DNA of 64,000 nt from positions 620,001 to 684,000 of the forward strand of contig NZ_JBHRSZ010000004.1 in NCBI RefSeq assembly GCF_042646085.1, written 5' to 3'. Under the pieces are notes generated by a model that saw only the letters and a program-made list of their open reading frames with translations, ran no database searches and was not told where the DNA came from. Shown one piece after another: positions 50,448 to 58,447 of this stretch. The DNA is from Litoribrevibacter euphylliae (GTDB lineage: Bacteria; Pseudomonadota; Gammaproteobacteria; Pseudomonadales; Litoribrevibacteraceae). A program made the translations under genes and the position numbers. Position 1 is the stretch's first letter; every line of letters begins with the position of its first letter.

Positions 50448-51308
50448 ATGCAAGATTACAAAGATTCGATGCTGAATTTTGTGGCTCAATTCGGTAAACA
50501 TCTGAAGGGTGACGACAAGGACAGTTTACTCCAGCCGGATCGTGAATATTCCATCGATGAACTTGCCAGAGCAACCGGAACCACCAGTCGAAACATTCGA
50601 GCTTACCAAGAAAAAGGTATCCTCCCGCCACCCAAGCTTCGTGGCCGTAAAGGCATCTATTCCAACATGCATTATTCCAGACTTCGTCTGATTTCAGATT
50701 TGCTGGAACGAGGCTACACCTTATCCACCATTGCGGATCTACTGAACGCGCTTGAAGAAGGGCTAGACCTTAGAGCGTTTGTGGGCGTTGAATCGGCATT
50801 AACCAGCCCGTGGACGGACGAGACTCCAGTCGTCATGTCGATCCAAGAACTCTATGCCATGTTCAATAACAAAGTCGAAATGAGTTCGATTAACAAAGTT
50901 CTTGAGCTGGATCTGGTTCGTTTCGAAGAAGACATGCAGCACGTTCAGGTTCGTAGTATGAGAACCATGAGAGCAGGTGCAGAATTGGTCTCTGCAGGCA
51001 TCCCATTTGATGCCTTGCTCGATATTATCCAGATGCTGCGTGGCAACGTTGAGCGGGTAGCAGGGGAGTTAGTGAAGTTAGTCTCCAACCATGTGTTAAA
51101 AGATTACGAAAAAGATGTGATCCCGCCGAATGAAGATTTACCGGCACTGGCAGATTTGATCTGGCGACTGCGCCCATTGGCTGAGATGGCCGTACATGCT
51201 GAACTGGCTAGAGCGATGGAAAAAGCAGCTAACCACTTCCTAGGTGATCGTCTAGAGACGATCATTAAAGGCATGGAGAAAGAGAAGCAATCTGGTGGGG
51301 AAGAGTAA
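50448..51308 (+). CDS. MerR family regulator of the monooxygenase cluster
   Basis: A 286-residue MerR-type protein, longer than usual. The HTH is 'EYSIDELARATGTTSRNIRAYQEKGILPPPKLRGRKGIYSNMHYSRLRLISDLLERGYTLSTIADLLNALEEG'. A long C-terminal ligand or dimerisation domain follows ('VMSIQELYAMFNNKVEMSSINKVLELDLVRFEEDMQHV', 'MRAGAELVSAGIPFDALLDIIQMLRGNVERVAGELVKLV'). Such long MerR proteins are found with lipid or steroid degradation genes. ATG 50448 is used because AGAGGA stands five bases before it; the frame opens at a TTG 50421. It is the first gene of this cluster. Confidence 0.88.
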   Translation: MQDYKDSMLNFVAQFGKHLKGDDKDSLLQPDREYSIDELARATGTTSRNIRAYQEKGILPPPKLRGRKGIYSNMHYSRLRLISDLLERGYTLSTIADLLNALEEGLDLRAFVGVESALTSPWTDETPVVMSIQELYAMFNNKVEMSSINKVLELDLVRFEEDMQHVQVRSMRTMRAGAELVSAGIPFDALLDIIQMLRGNVERVAGELVKLVSNHVLKDYEKDVIPPNEDLPALADLIWRLRPLAEMAVHAELARAMEKAANHFLGDRLETIIKGMEKEKQSGGEE

Positions 51309-51329
51309 TTTATTGCTCGCTAAGAAATT

Positions 51330-51842
51330 ATGGTTTCAAGCAAAATTCTTATCGGTGATGCTGAAATTCAGTTGATGCATGAACCATGTGTTGATCCCGA
51401 TTCGTATAGACACAAGAATATCTTTATTGAGTCTTCTAGTGCTGAAAACAACACTTTATCAACCATCATTTTTAACGACTATCTAACTATTTATGTGTTC
51501 TGGGAGCATTGTTCATCGGGTGTATCCCAGGAAATTTTATATGTTCCTGAAACAGGCGTTTTATTCATAGGATGTGGGAGCATTAGTGCTAGGGTATCAA
51601 CCCGAGAACAAAAACTTATTGATGTTAATTCAGTCGCTCTTTTTTGGTCGTTTGATAGGCATGAAAATTATGTTTTAGAAACAGGTGAGATCGAGTGTTT
51701 TCTATATTCCTTGTCTGGAAATAAAATTGCTAAAGCAGTTGTCGACCCTCCTTATGAAACGTATTTCACTGAAAAAGGTATAAGGTTTGAATCTGATTTT
51801 TACGGTAGTACTTGGTTGTACTATTCTGATGAGAATATGTGA
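51330..51842 (+). CDS. Small protein of unknown function
   Basis: A 170-residue cytoplasmic protein without recognised domain. It starts 'MVSSKILIGDAEIQLMHEPCVDPDSYRHKNIFIESSSAENNTLSTIIFNDYLTIYVFWEHC' and shows beta-rich segments such as 'EILYVPETGVLFIGCGSISARVS'. It is more A+T-rich than the genes around it. It lies 21 bp after the MerR gene, with no clear ribosome binding site (only AAGAAA nearby), so it might be an acquired single gene. Immunity-protein-like proteins often look like this, but there is no evidence here. Followed by a bidirectional terminator. Confidence 0.6.
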   Translation: MVSSKILIGDAEIQLMHEPCVDPDSYRHKNIFIESSSAENNTLSTIIFNDYLTIYVFWEHCSSGVSQEILYVPETGVLFIGCGSISARVSTREQKLIDVNSVALFWSFDRHENYVLETGEIECFLYSLSGNKIAKAVVDPPYETYFTEKGIRFESDFYGSTWLYYSDENM

Positions 51843-51864
51843 TTAAACAGTTGTGATTTTATTA

Positions 51865-51891
51865 AAAAAGCCACCAGATCGGTGGCTTTTT
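51865..51891. terminator. Bidirectional rho-independent terminator
   Basis: AAAAAGCCACC (51865-51875) pairs with GGTGGCTTTTT (51881-51891) around AGATC, between the convergent 51330 and SDR genes. Confidence 0.92.
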
Positions 51892-51921
51892 ACGTTGTAC
51901 TCTAGACAGTGAGAATTACGT

Positions 51922-52764
51922 TTAAGCACTCGCAATCTTAAACGCTGAACATACAACTCTCTGATAGTTCACCGGCAAACAACGCTGCATTAAATCCAAC
52001 GCTTTTGCATCTGGACCAATCAACACACGACGCTTGTTTTTCTGAACGCCACGAATAATGGTTTCAGCGGCTTTTTCTGAGCTGGTCATGAACAGAGATT
52101 CGAATTTGTCTCTCACATTTTCAGCCGACGCAGAACCGGTTAGTTTTTCCACGCTCTCTGCCATTTTGGCGTTCTTGGCGATGTTAGTTTGGATGCCGCC
52201 TGGGTGAACGCAGGTAGCTGAGATCAAACCGCCTTCTAAGTCCAGTTCTTGGCGTAGCGATTCAGTGAAGCCACGCACTGCAAACTTAGACATGTTGTAT
52301 CCGCTCTGAGTTGGCTGAGCAAACAAGCCAAAGACGCTTGAGATGTTGATGATATGACCTTCTTCACCCGTTGTACGCATGTGCGGTAAAAAGGCTTTGG
52401 TGCCATAAAGTACGCCATTGACGTTCACGCCCATGATCCATTCGTAATCTTCATAGCTAGTATCTTCAACCGTACCACCCATGGCAACACCCGCGTTGTT
52501 GAACACAAGGTGAACTTTCTTGTGGTCTTTCATCACTTGATCGGCCCACTGATGCATGCTGTCTTTGTCGGCAACATCTACTTCTGCAATGGTGACTTTG
52601 ACGCCGGTTGCTTTCACTTCTTTGGCGGTTTCTTTCAAGCCTGTAAGGTCTCTGTCACTCAGTGCTAAGTTACAACCACGTTGCGCCAGAGAGATGGCCA
52701 GTGCTCGGCCAATACCAGATGCTGCGCCTGTGATTGCGGCTACTTTTGAGTTGAAATCTTTCAT
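51922..52764 (-). CDS. Short-chain dehydrogenase (SadH-like)
   Basis: A 280-residue classical SDR. 'VAAITGAASGIGRALAISLAQRG' is the cofactor motif; 'VHLVFNNAGVAMGG' the central motif; the catalytic Ser ('INISSVFG'), Tyr and Lys ('YNMSKFAVRGFTESL') are intact. A long C-terminal tail 'KALDLMQRCLPVNYQRVVCSAFKIASA' may contact a membrane. ATG 52764 is preferred, with AAGAGAAAAG upstream; an extra 13 residues are possible. It likely oxidises or reduces an alcohol/ketone that is a substrate or product of the monooxygenase, by analogy to SadH of the mymA operon. Confidence 0.9.
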   Translation of the reverse strand: MKDFNSKVAAITGAASGIGRALAISLAQRGCNLALSDRDLTGLKETAKEVKATGVKVTIAEVDVADKDSMHQWADQVMKDHKKVHLVFNNAGVAMGGTVEDTSYEDYEWIMGVNVNGVLYGTKAFLPHMRTTGEEGHIINISSVFGLFAQPTQSGYNMSKFAVRGFTESLRQELDLEGGLISATCVHPGGIQTNIAKNAKMAESVEKLTGSASAENVRDKFESLFMTSSEKAAETIIRGVQKNKRRVLIGPDAKALDLMQRCLPVNYQRVVCSAFKIASA

Positions 52765-52863
52765 ATCTTTTCTCTTCGTTGTTGGGTCTAGAAACAGCTC
52801 CATTGAAGGTTATCTAGACAAGTATTCAGTTTAGTTCGCTATTTATTTTTTATATGGCCGTAC

Positions 52864-53826
52864 TTAAGCCGTTGCGCCTGCCGTGGCTAAGTACTGTGAA
52901 TGCCGGTTATGTTCTGTGAGACTTTTTGCTGTCGGTTCGTAGTGGCGGATAAAGCGGATGATGCGTTTTAAATCCCGGTTGGCTTCAGGCAGAAACGGCA
53001 CCATGATCGGCCAGACATGGCAAACGCCTGATCGCGCAAACCATTCCACATCCACGCCCGCTGCAATGGCTCTGTCCTTGGCTTGAAGCGCATCGTGATA
53101 CAGAATTTCATCTTTACTGGCCATGAACATAATCGGTGGCAGCCCTGTGTAATCACCAAATAATGGCGATGCGTAAGGATGACTCCGATCTTCTTTATTC
53201 GGCAGATAAAGGTCGATGATGCGTTTAACTAAGGTGGCCGATAACATGGCATCGGTTGGGCACTGAGCTAACAGCTTTTCTTCCTCAGGAAGCGCGGTTG
53301 TTGCAGGGGACAACAACACAGCACACCGTGGGTTAGGCAATTGATTGTCTTTGATCTGAAGTAAGCTTGTTAGTGCCAAGCTGCCACCTGCTGAATCGCC
53401 TGCAATCACAATGTTCTTTGGATCTTTATCGAGCCTTAGCAAATAGCGATAGGCTTCCAAACAACGCTCTGTAGCCGCAGGAAAGGGCGCTTCAGGTGCT
53501 AACGGATACGTAGCCAGAAAGACCTCGGCTTTAAGCTGTTTCGCCAACCGTGCCGCCAAATTATGGTAAGTCTTGGTAACCCCTCCGACAAAGGCTCCTC
53601 CATGAAAATAGAGAATGGTCATTCTCGGGTTATGAACCGAAACGCGTTCGCCTTTAAACTCTGGAAGATCAATTCTTCGTATTTTGACACCACGAGGAAT
53701 CAAGGGCACCGCAGGGGTGTTATTGAACACAGTTCGCAGGTGTTTAAGCGTTTGATCTTTATTCAAACCATGTCGTTTGATGGTTTTGCGTGACACCGCC
53801 TGTACTAACTTAGAATGAATGCTCAT
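52864..53826 (-). CDS. Alpha/beta hydrolase of the HSL (hormone-sensitive lipase) family
   Basis: A 320-residue esterase. 'LYFHGGAFVGGV' is the oxyanion HGG motif, 'VIAGDSAGGSLA' holds the catalytic Ser, 'MASKDEILYHDAL' the Asp and 'CHVWPIMVPFLPEA' the His. It resembles LipR/acetyl-hydrolase-like proteins and would hydrolyse short esters or lactones produced by a Baeyer-Villiger reaction. Its start at ATG 53826 has AAGGTGG before it. It is in the minus-strand operon 210-residue protein, esterase, SDR. Confidence 0.92.
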   Translation of the reverse strand: MSIHSKLVQAVSRKTIKRHGLNKDQTLKHLRTVFNNTPAVPLIPRGVKIRRIDLPEFKGERVSVHNPRMTILYFHGGAFVGGVTKTYHNLAARLAKQLKAEVFLATYPLAPEAPFPAATERCLEAYRYLLRLDKDPKNIVIAGDSAGGSLALTSLLQIKDNQLPNPRCAVLLSPATTALPEEEKLLAQCPTDAMLSATLVKRIIDLYLPNKEDRSHPYASPLFGDYTGLPPIMFMASKDEILYHDALQAKDRAIAAGVDVEWFARSGVCHVWPIMVPFLPEANRDLKRIIRFIRHYEPTAKSLTEHNRHSQYLATAGATA

Positions 53827-53843
53827 AACGGCCACCTTACGGA

Positions 53844-54446
53844 TTAATGAACACAAACGGTTCGGTACACTTCCTGACGTGTCGGGGTCAATGAGTCCAC
53901 ATCAATTTCAAATCCTTTGAAATGAGGTTGGGCTTCTTTTCGAATTTTATCTGGTGCATGAGCCAGAATGTCTAACGCAGAGATAGGGTGGTTCTTAACG
54001 GCGTATTCGATCACTTGAGAAGCCAGCTTACGCTTTAACCCTTCTAAGACCTCGGCGGCCACCTTATCTTCCATGTGAATCGCCGTTTCACCTATATAGT
54101 CCACGGATAACCCGGAAGCGACACCAACAATTTGTTTGGTGTTCAGATTGCAGGTGATTTTTGCGGCAATGGCCGGTTCCACATATCTGGGAATGATCTG
54201 ATGAAGAATAAAGTTAGGCACATATTTCATCATCATCGCCAGAGACTCAAAAAGCTTCGCGTAGGCTTCGTCTTCTTGTTTGACGATGTCAGAAATAAAG
54301 CCCGCAATTTCTTGTTGATCTTGCTGAGGCAGTTTCGTGAACGCTTCTGGTAGTGAAAGTTGGTCGCTCGTGTTTGTAGTGTTAGATAAAGCGCTCTTAG
54401 AAAGCATCTCTAGAACATTATTTACGTTTTGATCGTTGTTATTCAT
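53844..54446 (-). CDS. Helical protein of unknown function in the monooxygenase cluster
   Basis: A 200-residue soluble protein with no signal peptide. It starts at MNNNDQNVNNVLEML and contains 'LPQQDQQEIAGFISDIVKQEDEAYAKLFESLAMMMKYVPNFILHQIIPRYVEPAIAAKITCNLNTKQIVGVASGLSVDYIGETAIHMEDKVAAEVLEGLKRKL' and 'ISALDILAHAPDKI'. The helix pattern could be amphipathic and it might bind lipid. I do not recognise a domain. ATG 54446 is chosen with GGAGG at nine bases upstream. It leads the operon with esterase (17 bp) and SDR (99 bp), and is divergent from the metal-dependent hydrolase. Confidence 0.75.
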   Translation of the reverse strand: MNNNDQNVNNVLEMLSKSALSNTTNTSDQLSLPEAFTKLPQQDQQEIAGFISDIVKQEDEAYAKLFESLAMMMKYVPNFILHQIIPRYVEPAIAAKITCNLNTKQIVGVASGLSVDYIGETAIHMEDKVAAEVLEGLKRKLASQVIEYAVKNHPISALDILAHAPDKIRKEAQPHFKGFEIDVDSLTPTRQEVYRTVCVH

Positions 54447-54488
54447 TGCTTCAATCCCTCCTGGTTGCATTCGCAAGCTTGATTCGTG

Positions 54489-54525
54489 GTTCTTAAAATG
54501 ACGTTCTTAAAACGACGATTCGTCG
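54489..54525. repeat. 14 bp tandem repeat with adjacent palindrome
   Basis: GTTCTTAAAATGAC and GTTCTTAAAACGAC (54489-54516) are head to tail, followed by the 13 bp palindrome CGACGA-T-TCGTCG (54513-54525), in the divergent control region. Confidence 0.7.
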
Positions 54526-54573
54526 AATTTCACTTAAAAAACTTGCCAAACCTTCAAACACTATAATACATTG

Positions 54574-54605
54574 TTTTATGCAACATCAATTGATGGCGCA
54601 TAAAA
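54574..54605. promoter_or_regulatory. 32 bp near-perfect dyad in the divergent promoter of the monooxygenase cluster
   Basis: TTTTATGC (54574-54581) pairs with GCATAAAA (54598-54605); the centre CATCAATTGATG (54584-54595) is a perfect palindrome; only the AA/GC pairs in between do not match. It lies between the 53844 operon and the metal-dependent hydrolase gene, so it could bind the cluster's MerR (50448) or another regulator. Confidence 0.75.
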
Positions 54606-54667
54606 ATATGTAACACAAGTGAAGTTAATTAAATAGAAAGCGAATTGAGTTTGATCAGGGGGCCTAA

Positions 54668-55525
54668 ATGAACAGTCTTGTTACTCCAATTCAAAGAAAC
54701 CTGAAGTTTAAATTGCCGATCAAAGCGGTAACCGATTGGAATAAGGCCGGTCGCCATGTGACCCAGTTCCTTAATGCGATGTCGATCTTTTTCCCTGAAG
54801 GGGAACGCTTCTTTATTCAAAGCGTTAGAAACTATCGCCATGAAGTGACTGATCCTGATCTACAACAGGCGGTAAAAGCCTTTATTGGTCAGGAAGCCAT
54901 GCACGGTCGTGAGCACGATGAGTACAACCAAGCGCTGATGGACGCGGGTTTTCCTATCGACAAAATGGAAGCGCAAGTGACGTCGCTTTTGAATTTCATT
55001 AAGAACACCACACCACAATCTTTCCAGCTAGGGGTCACCATTGGCTTAGAGCACTTAACTGCGATTTTTGCCGATACCTTGTTGAAGCATCCTGAATTTT
55101 TGGAAGGTGCTGAACCTCACTTCGCTGCTCTGTGGCAATGGCATGCGCTGGAAGAAACAGAGCACAAAGCGGTGGCCTTTGATGTGTACAAAGAGGTGAT
55201 GGGGAATTCGCCGAAAGCTTATGCACTAAGAACCACCACCTTGATTGCTGCAACCAGCATATTCTTTGGTCTTCTGTACCCGTATTACTTTCGAATGCTG
55301 AAGAAAAAGGGCGACCACACTAACCTGGGTGGTTTGTGGAAATCCTTCCGCTATCAGTGGTTGATGCCGGGCATGATCCGCAAAACCGTCCCTGCTTGGT
55401 TGGATTATTTCAAACCTGGCTTCCACCCTTGGGATCATGACAACCGCGAGTTTTTGGATCTTATTCCTGAGTTGGAGTCTCGTGTTGCTGACTTTTCTCA
55501 GTCAGACGCTGTGGTTGCCGGTTAA
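54668..55525 (+). CDS. 'Metal-dependent hydrolase' family protein (PF10118-like, ferritin-like diiron)
   Basis: A 285-residue protein of the family often called metal-dependent hydrolase. Probable metal ligands lie in 'FIGQEAMHGREHDEYNQAL', 'TIGLEHLTAIFADTLL' and 'WHALEETEHKAVAFDVYKEVMG' (E..H, EH, E..EH), a helix-bundle pattern. A hydrophobic stretch (about residues 178-200) may interact with membrane. It is found with ferredoxin reductases and monooxygenases in lipid clusters. It precedes the ferredoxin-domain reductase (119 bp) on the same strand, so electrons may pass from the reductase to its metal site. Confidence 0.87.
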   Translation: MNSLVTPIQRNLKFKLPIKAVTDWNKAGRHVTQFLNAMSIFFPEGERFFIQSVRNYRHEVTDPDLQQAVKAFIGQEAMHGREHDEYNQALMDAGFPIDKMEAQVTSLLNFIKNTTPQSFQLGVTIGLEHLTAIFADTLLKHPEFLEGAEPHFAALWQWHALEETEHKAVAFDVYKEVMGNSPKAYALRTTTLIAATSIFFGLLYPYYFRMLKKKGDHTNLGGLWKSFRYQWLMPGMIRKTVPAWLDYFKPGFHPWDHDNREFLDLIPELESRVADFSQSDAVVAG

Positions 55526-55644
55526 GAGTTCCTGACTGGTACTGATTAAATAATAAGAACGAAAATGAGTTGCCGTATCCTTTGTTCAACTGCAATTAAC
55601 CTGGGTTGTATTAAAGGGGATGGCAACTCCCTATGGATGATTGA

Positions 55645-56844
55645 ATGATGTCTAAAGCAAGTAATCCTGAAACGCAGTTCCATACATTAAAGCTAGCGGA
55701 TGTGAACCCTTTAACTGACGACAGCGTGATGCTGACGTTCGATATTCCATCAAAACTGAAGCCTCATTATCAGTTTGTACCGGGGCAATACCTGACGCTT
55801 CGAGCACGCATTGACGGCAAGTTAGTCTCCCGTTGCTATTCTATTTGTAGCCCGCAGGGGGAAGACAAACTCAGTGTCGCGATTCGTAAAATCAGTGACG
55901 GTCAGTTCTCTGCTTACGCAGTAGAAAACCTGGCGGCGAACGATGAACTGGAAGTCATGCCGCCAATGGGCCGCTTTCAACTCGTGCCTCAAACACCAAA
56001 AGCAGAACAAGCGTCTTGCTATGTGGGTGTGGCCGGTGGCAGTGGCATTACACCGATTATGTCGATGGTGAATACGGTGTTGAAGAACGAACAAGACAGT
56101 CAGTTCGTGCTGTTCTACGCCAACCGCTCACCCGACACCATGATGTTCAGAGACAAGCTTGAAGTGCTTAAAACTCAGTATCCGGATCGTTTCTTCCTAC
56201 TGCCGTTTTTCTCTGAAGACCCAAGCCAACAGCTCACCATTCACTTTGCGATTGCAGACAGTTTGGATGGCATGATTCACTCCATTGATGGTACGCGTTC
56301 TGCCAAACAGACTACTGAAATTCGCAACATGTTGTCGGATATTCCGGATCTAACCGAAGCCAGTCATTGGTACTTATGTGGCCCGCAAGGCATGACCGAC
56401 ATGGTTCAGAATATTCTTCTTGATAACGACGTGGATGAAAGTCGAATTCAGCGAGAGCTATTCACAGCGGCTGTTTCTGAATCAAGTGCAACGGCTGGTT
56501 TAAAGAGTGCCAGCAAATCGAAGTCTGAAGAAACAACACCAAGTGCTGCAGGCGCCTCGGCTGATGCATCGCAGATTAGCGTCATCCATAACGGACAATC
56601 GGTGGATTTTGATTGGGATGAAAGCAACGAAGTTATTCTCAATCAAGCACTGAAACAAAACGAAGATCTGCCGCACGCCTGCCAGTTTGGCGCCTGCGGC
56701 ACCTGCAAAGCCAAAGTGATCGAAGGCTCCGCTGACATGAAGGAAAACATGTCCATAGAAGCAGACGAAGTAGAGCAGGGCTACATCCTTACCTGCCAAG
56801 CCGTACCGACCTCAGACCGAGTTGTTATCAGTTACGACGAATAA
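55645..56844 (+). CDS. Ferredoxin-NAD(P)H reductase with C-terminal 2Fe-2S domain
   Basis: A 399-residue electron-transfer protein. The FAD-binding motif 'RCYSICSPQG', the NAD(P)-binding 'GVAGGSGITPIMSMVNTV' and a C-terminal plant-type ferredoxin domain with Cys ligands in C-x4-C-x2-C ('CQFGACGTCKAKV') plus the last C ('LTCQAVP') are complete. A linker rich in Ser/Thr/Ala joins them. It resembles PaaE/HmpA-like and TDP-type oxygenase reductases. It supplies electrons to an oxygenase or a diiron protein, here likely the 54668 product. The 3' end is duplicated downstream at 57648-57737. Confidence 0.94.
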   Translation: MMSKASNPETQFHTLKLADVNPLTDDSVMLTFDIPSKLKPHYQFVPGQYLTLRARIDGKLVSRCYSICSPQGEDKLSVAIRKISDGQFSAYAVENLAANDELEVMPPMGRFQLVPQTPKAEQASCYVGVAGGSGITPIMSMVNTVLKNEQDSQFVLFYANRSPDTMMFRDKLEVLKTQYPDRFFLLPFFSEDPSQQLTIHFAIADSLDGMIHSIDGTRSAKQTTEIRNMLSDIPDLTEASHWYLCGPQGMTDMVQNILLDNDVDESRIQRELFTAAVSESSATAGLKSASKSKSEETTPSAAGASADASQISVIHNGQSVDFDWDESNEVILNQALKQNEDLPHACQFGACGTCKAKVIEGSADMKENMSIEADEVEQGYILTCQAVPTSDRVVISYDE

Positions 56845-56845
56845 T
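56748..56845 (+). repeat. 3' end of the ferredoxin-reductase gene, copy A of a direct repeat
   Basis: The intact gene end, from CATGTCCATAGA to the stop. Copy B lies at 57648-57737 in the same orientation, after the vapBC genes. They share TTGTTATCAGTTACGACG exactly and roughly 80% elsewhere by eye. Confidence 0.85.
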
Positions 56846-56934
56846 CCATTCCCAAACATCGACCACGCTCTTTTGCTTTAAATCGCCTTACCAGAAAATA
56901 AAGCGTAAAGGGCGTGGACTTTGGCCCCTTGTTT

Positions 56935-56968
56935 GACGCGCCTATCGTCCCCGAAGCGCGTCTTTTTT
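56935..56968 (+). terminator. Rho-independent terminator after the reductase gene
   Basis: GACGCGC (56935-56941) pairs with GCGCGTC (56956-56962), followed by TTTTTT. Confidence 0.85.
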
Positions 56969-57006
56969 ACTCATATTACTGAATACTCATTTCTGATTAG
57001 AGCTTA

Positions 57007-57399
57007 TCAAATTGCTGAAATTAACCCGCAATGTTCTACAAAAGGTTTGAAGTCTTTATCTGTAAATAGCAGTGGCAACTTGTTCTCAATGCAAAACGTC
57101 GCAATGATTACATCAGCCGTTTTCCTAATCGTAATGCCTTGCTTCCTGAGCAGCCGATAATGATCCGCACACTGAACGACCATACCGCTTCCAAGCATTT
57201 CATATTGGTCGAGCTTAGTAAGAAGTTGCTTGGTTTTATTGTATTCCTTGTCGCTTTTTATGCCCTGTAATATCTCTAGCAAAATCAAATCGCCTAAAGC
57301 AACATTCCCTTCCATGAGTTGGTTATCCAGCTCGTCGGTAAACGAGTTAATAACACCATTAAAGTAATCTATCCAAACGCTTGTATCGGCAATAATCAC
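57007..57399 (-). CDS. vapC: PIN-domain toxin VapC
   Basis: A 130-residue PIN-domain endoribonuclease of the VapC type. Acidic active-site residues are in 'MIIADTSVWIDYFNG' (Asp5), 'LILLEILQGI' (Glu), 'TADVIIATFC' (Asp) and 'LFTDKDF' (Asp). Such toxins cut tRNA or rRNA when freed from the antitoxin. Its start overlaps the vapB stop by four bases. The pair is oriented against the neighbouring reductase gene and lies between two copies of that gene's 3' end. Confidence 0.93.
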   Translation of the reverse strand: MIIADTSVWIDYFNGVINSFTDELDNQLMEGNVALGDLILLEILQGIKSDKEYNKTKQLLTKLDQYEMLGSGMVVQCADHYRLLRKQGITIRKTADVIIATFCIENKLPLLFTDKDFKPFVEHCGLISAI

Positions 57400-57590
57400 T
57401 TATCGCCTCGCATTTCGTCTAAATCTCCTTCCCAATGAACTTTGCCTCTTAAACTACGCACAGCCCGTTGCTCGTTTAACTTAATGAGTAGTTTCAAGCC
57501 TTCCTCAACGGCATCTTTCTTTGTGGTTAAACCACTGACTTTCAGAGCGTTAGCCATCAGCTCATCATCAATTACAATATTGGTTCTCAT
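57396..57590 (-). CDS. vapB: VapB antitoxin
   Basis: A 64-residue antitoxin with an N-terminal ribbon-helix-helix-like segment of the VapB/DUF2191 type ('MRTNIVIDDELMANALKVSGLTTKKDAVEEGLKLLIKLNEQRAV') and a toxin-binding tail ('LRGKVHWEGDLDEMRGDK'). ATG 57590 is preferred because the family starts with 'MRTNIVIDD'; the longer frame from 57677 would read over the operator. It is autoregulated together with VapC at the palindrome 57603-57630. Confidence 0.93.
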   Translation of the reverse strand: MRTNIVIDDELMANALKVSGLTTKKDAVEEGLKLLIKLNEQRAVRSLRGKVHWEGDLDEMRGDK

Positions 57591-57602
57591 AAAAAATACC
57601 TG

Positions 57603-57630
57603 TGTGTATACATTTGTAAATGTATACACA
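57603..57630. promoter_or_regulatory. VapBC operator
   Basis: A 28 bp palindrome with 13 bp arms (TGTGTATACATTT and AAATGTATACACA, central GT) 12 bases before vapB. The antitoxin or VapBC complex would bind it to repress the operon. Confidence 0.9.
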
Positions 57631-57647
57631 TTAGCATGCTGGGAGAG

Positions 57648-57737
57648 CATGTCCATAGATGAAGTAGAGTGGGCCACATTTTTACTTGCAAGTCGTATCG
57701 ACCTAAGAACGGATTGTTATCAGTTACGACGGATAAT
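57648..57737 (+). pseudogene. Decayed copy B of the ferredoxin-reductase gene end
   Basis: A 90 bp stretch that aligns to the last 98 bp of the reductase gene at 56748-56845 in the same orientation: CATGTCCATAGA, GAAGTAGAG, then substitutions and two single-base losses plus a three-base loss, then TTGTTATCAGTTACGACG and ATAAT. Frame is lost, so it is a non-functional remnant. It marks the far side of the vapBC segment. Confidence 0.82.
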
Positions 57738-57883
57738 TCTATCCGAACTATTTTTGCTTCTTGGGGTTTTCTTGTAGGGTAAGTTGGTTAAGATAGCGCG
57801 GATACAGTGGATTTGTTCAGAAAGCTACGCTAGCTGGATAAAACGCTGCAAGCGTTAAGTTCTTACAATTTAAGGAGACAGCA

Positions 57884-58315
57884 ATGTCACAGAGTTTTTT
57901 TAATGCACTTTTTATGGGAGCAAAGGAACCAGAAGGTGCAAGGAAAGTTGTTAAATTCGTTTCTTACTATGGATTTATTACAGTTGCATTGGGTATTGCA
58001 TTGCTTTTCATTCCATTCGAACCGTTACAAGTAGCTATTGGCAAACATTTTGGTAGTAAGTGGGTATTTCTGGGGGCAGCAGCAGTCTCCTACGTTTGTT
58101 TCTTTTTTATGCTCAAAGAAAAAATATGGGCGCCTACAGTTTTATTAATCTTAGAAGTTTTAGACTTCATCGTTGGTTTTCAAGAAACTGGAGATTTCTT
58201 TGATTCTTTTAGTGCTTTACCTTTGTTGTTGTATGGATCAGCTCTTCACTCTATTCATTATCTGAAAAAGTTTGAAAAAGAGAGTAAGGAGATAGCTACT
58301 CCAGAGGTGGAATAA
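57884..58315 (+). CDS. Small four-helix membrane protein of unknown function
   Basis: A 143-residue membrane protein. It has hydrophobic segments 'FVSYYGFITVALGIALLFIPF', 'WVFLGAAAVSYVCFFFML', 'VLLILEVLDFIVGF' and 'ALPLLLYGSALHSIHYL' (about residues 26-46, 62-79, 90-103, 113-130). No family recognised. AAGGAGA lies before the ATG. It is the first gene of an A+T-rich, same-strand set. A perfect 6 bp hairpin (AACGCT-GCA-AGCGTT) stands just upstream. Confidence 0.7.
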   Translation: MSQSFFNALFMGAKEPEGARKVVKFVSYYGFITVALGIALLFIPFEPLQVAIGKHFGSKWVFLGAAAVSYVCFFFMLKEKIWAPTVLLILEVLDFIVGFQETGDFFDSFSALPLLLYGSALHSIHYLKKFEKESKEIATPEVE

Positions 58316-58447
58316 TTATTAAGTAGATGGTCTGGCTGATGGCTGGTGGAACAGATCACAAAGGCATTCAAACTGTCTGAAACCCCAGAATTTCAAAATA
58401 TTTATTGCCTCGACGTTAATAGGGCGTATTCAATAATAAGGATCAAT

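Noticed and set aside
57396..57677. Long 93-residue form of VapB from GTG 57677
   Set aside because: The extra 29 residues are encoded over the operator and the reductase-gene remnant; the family start is at 57590.
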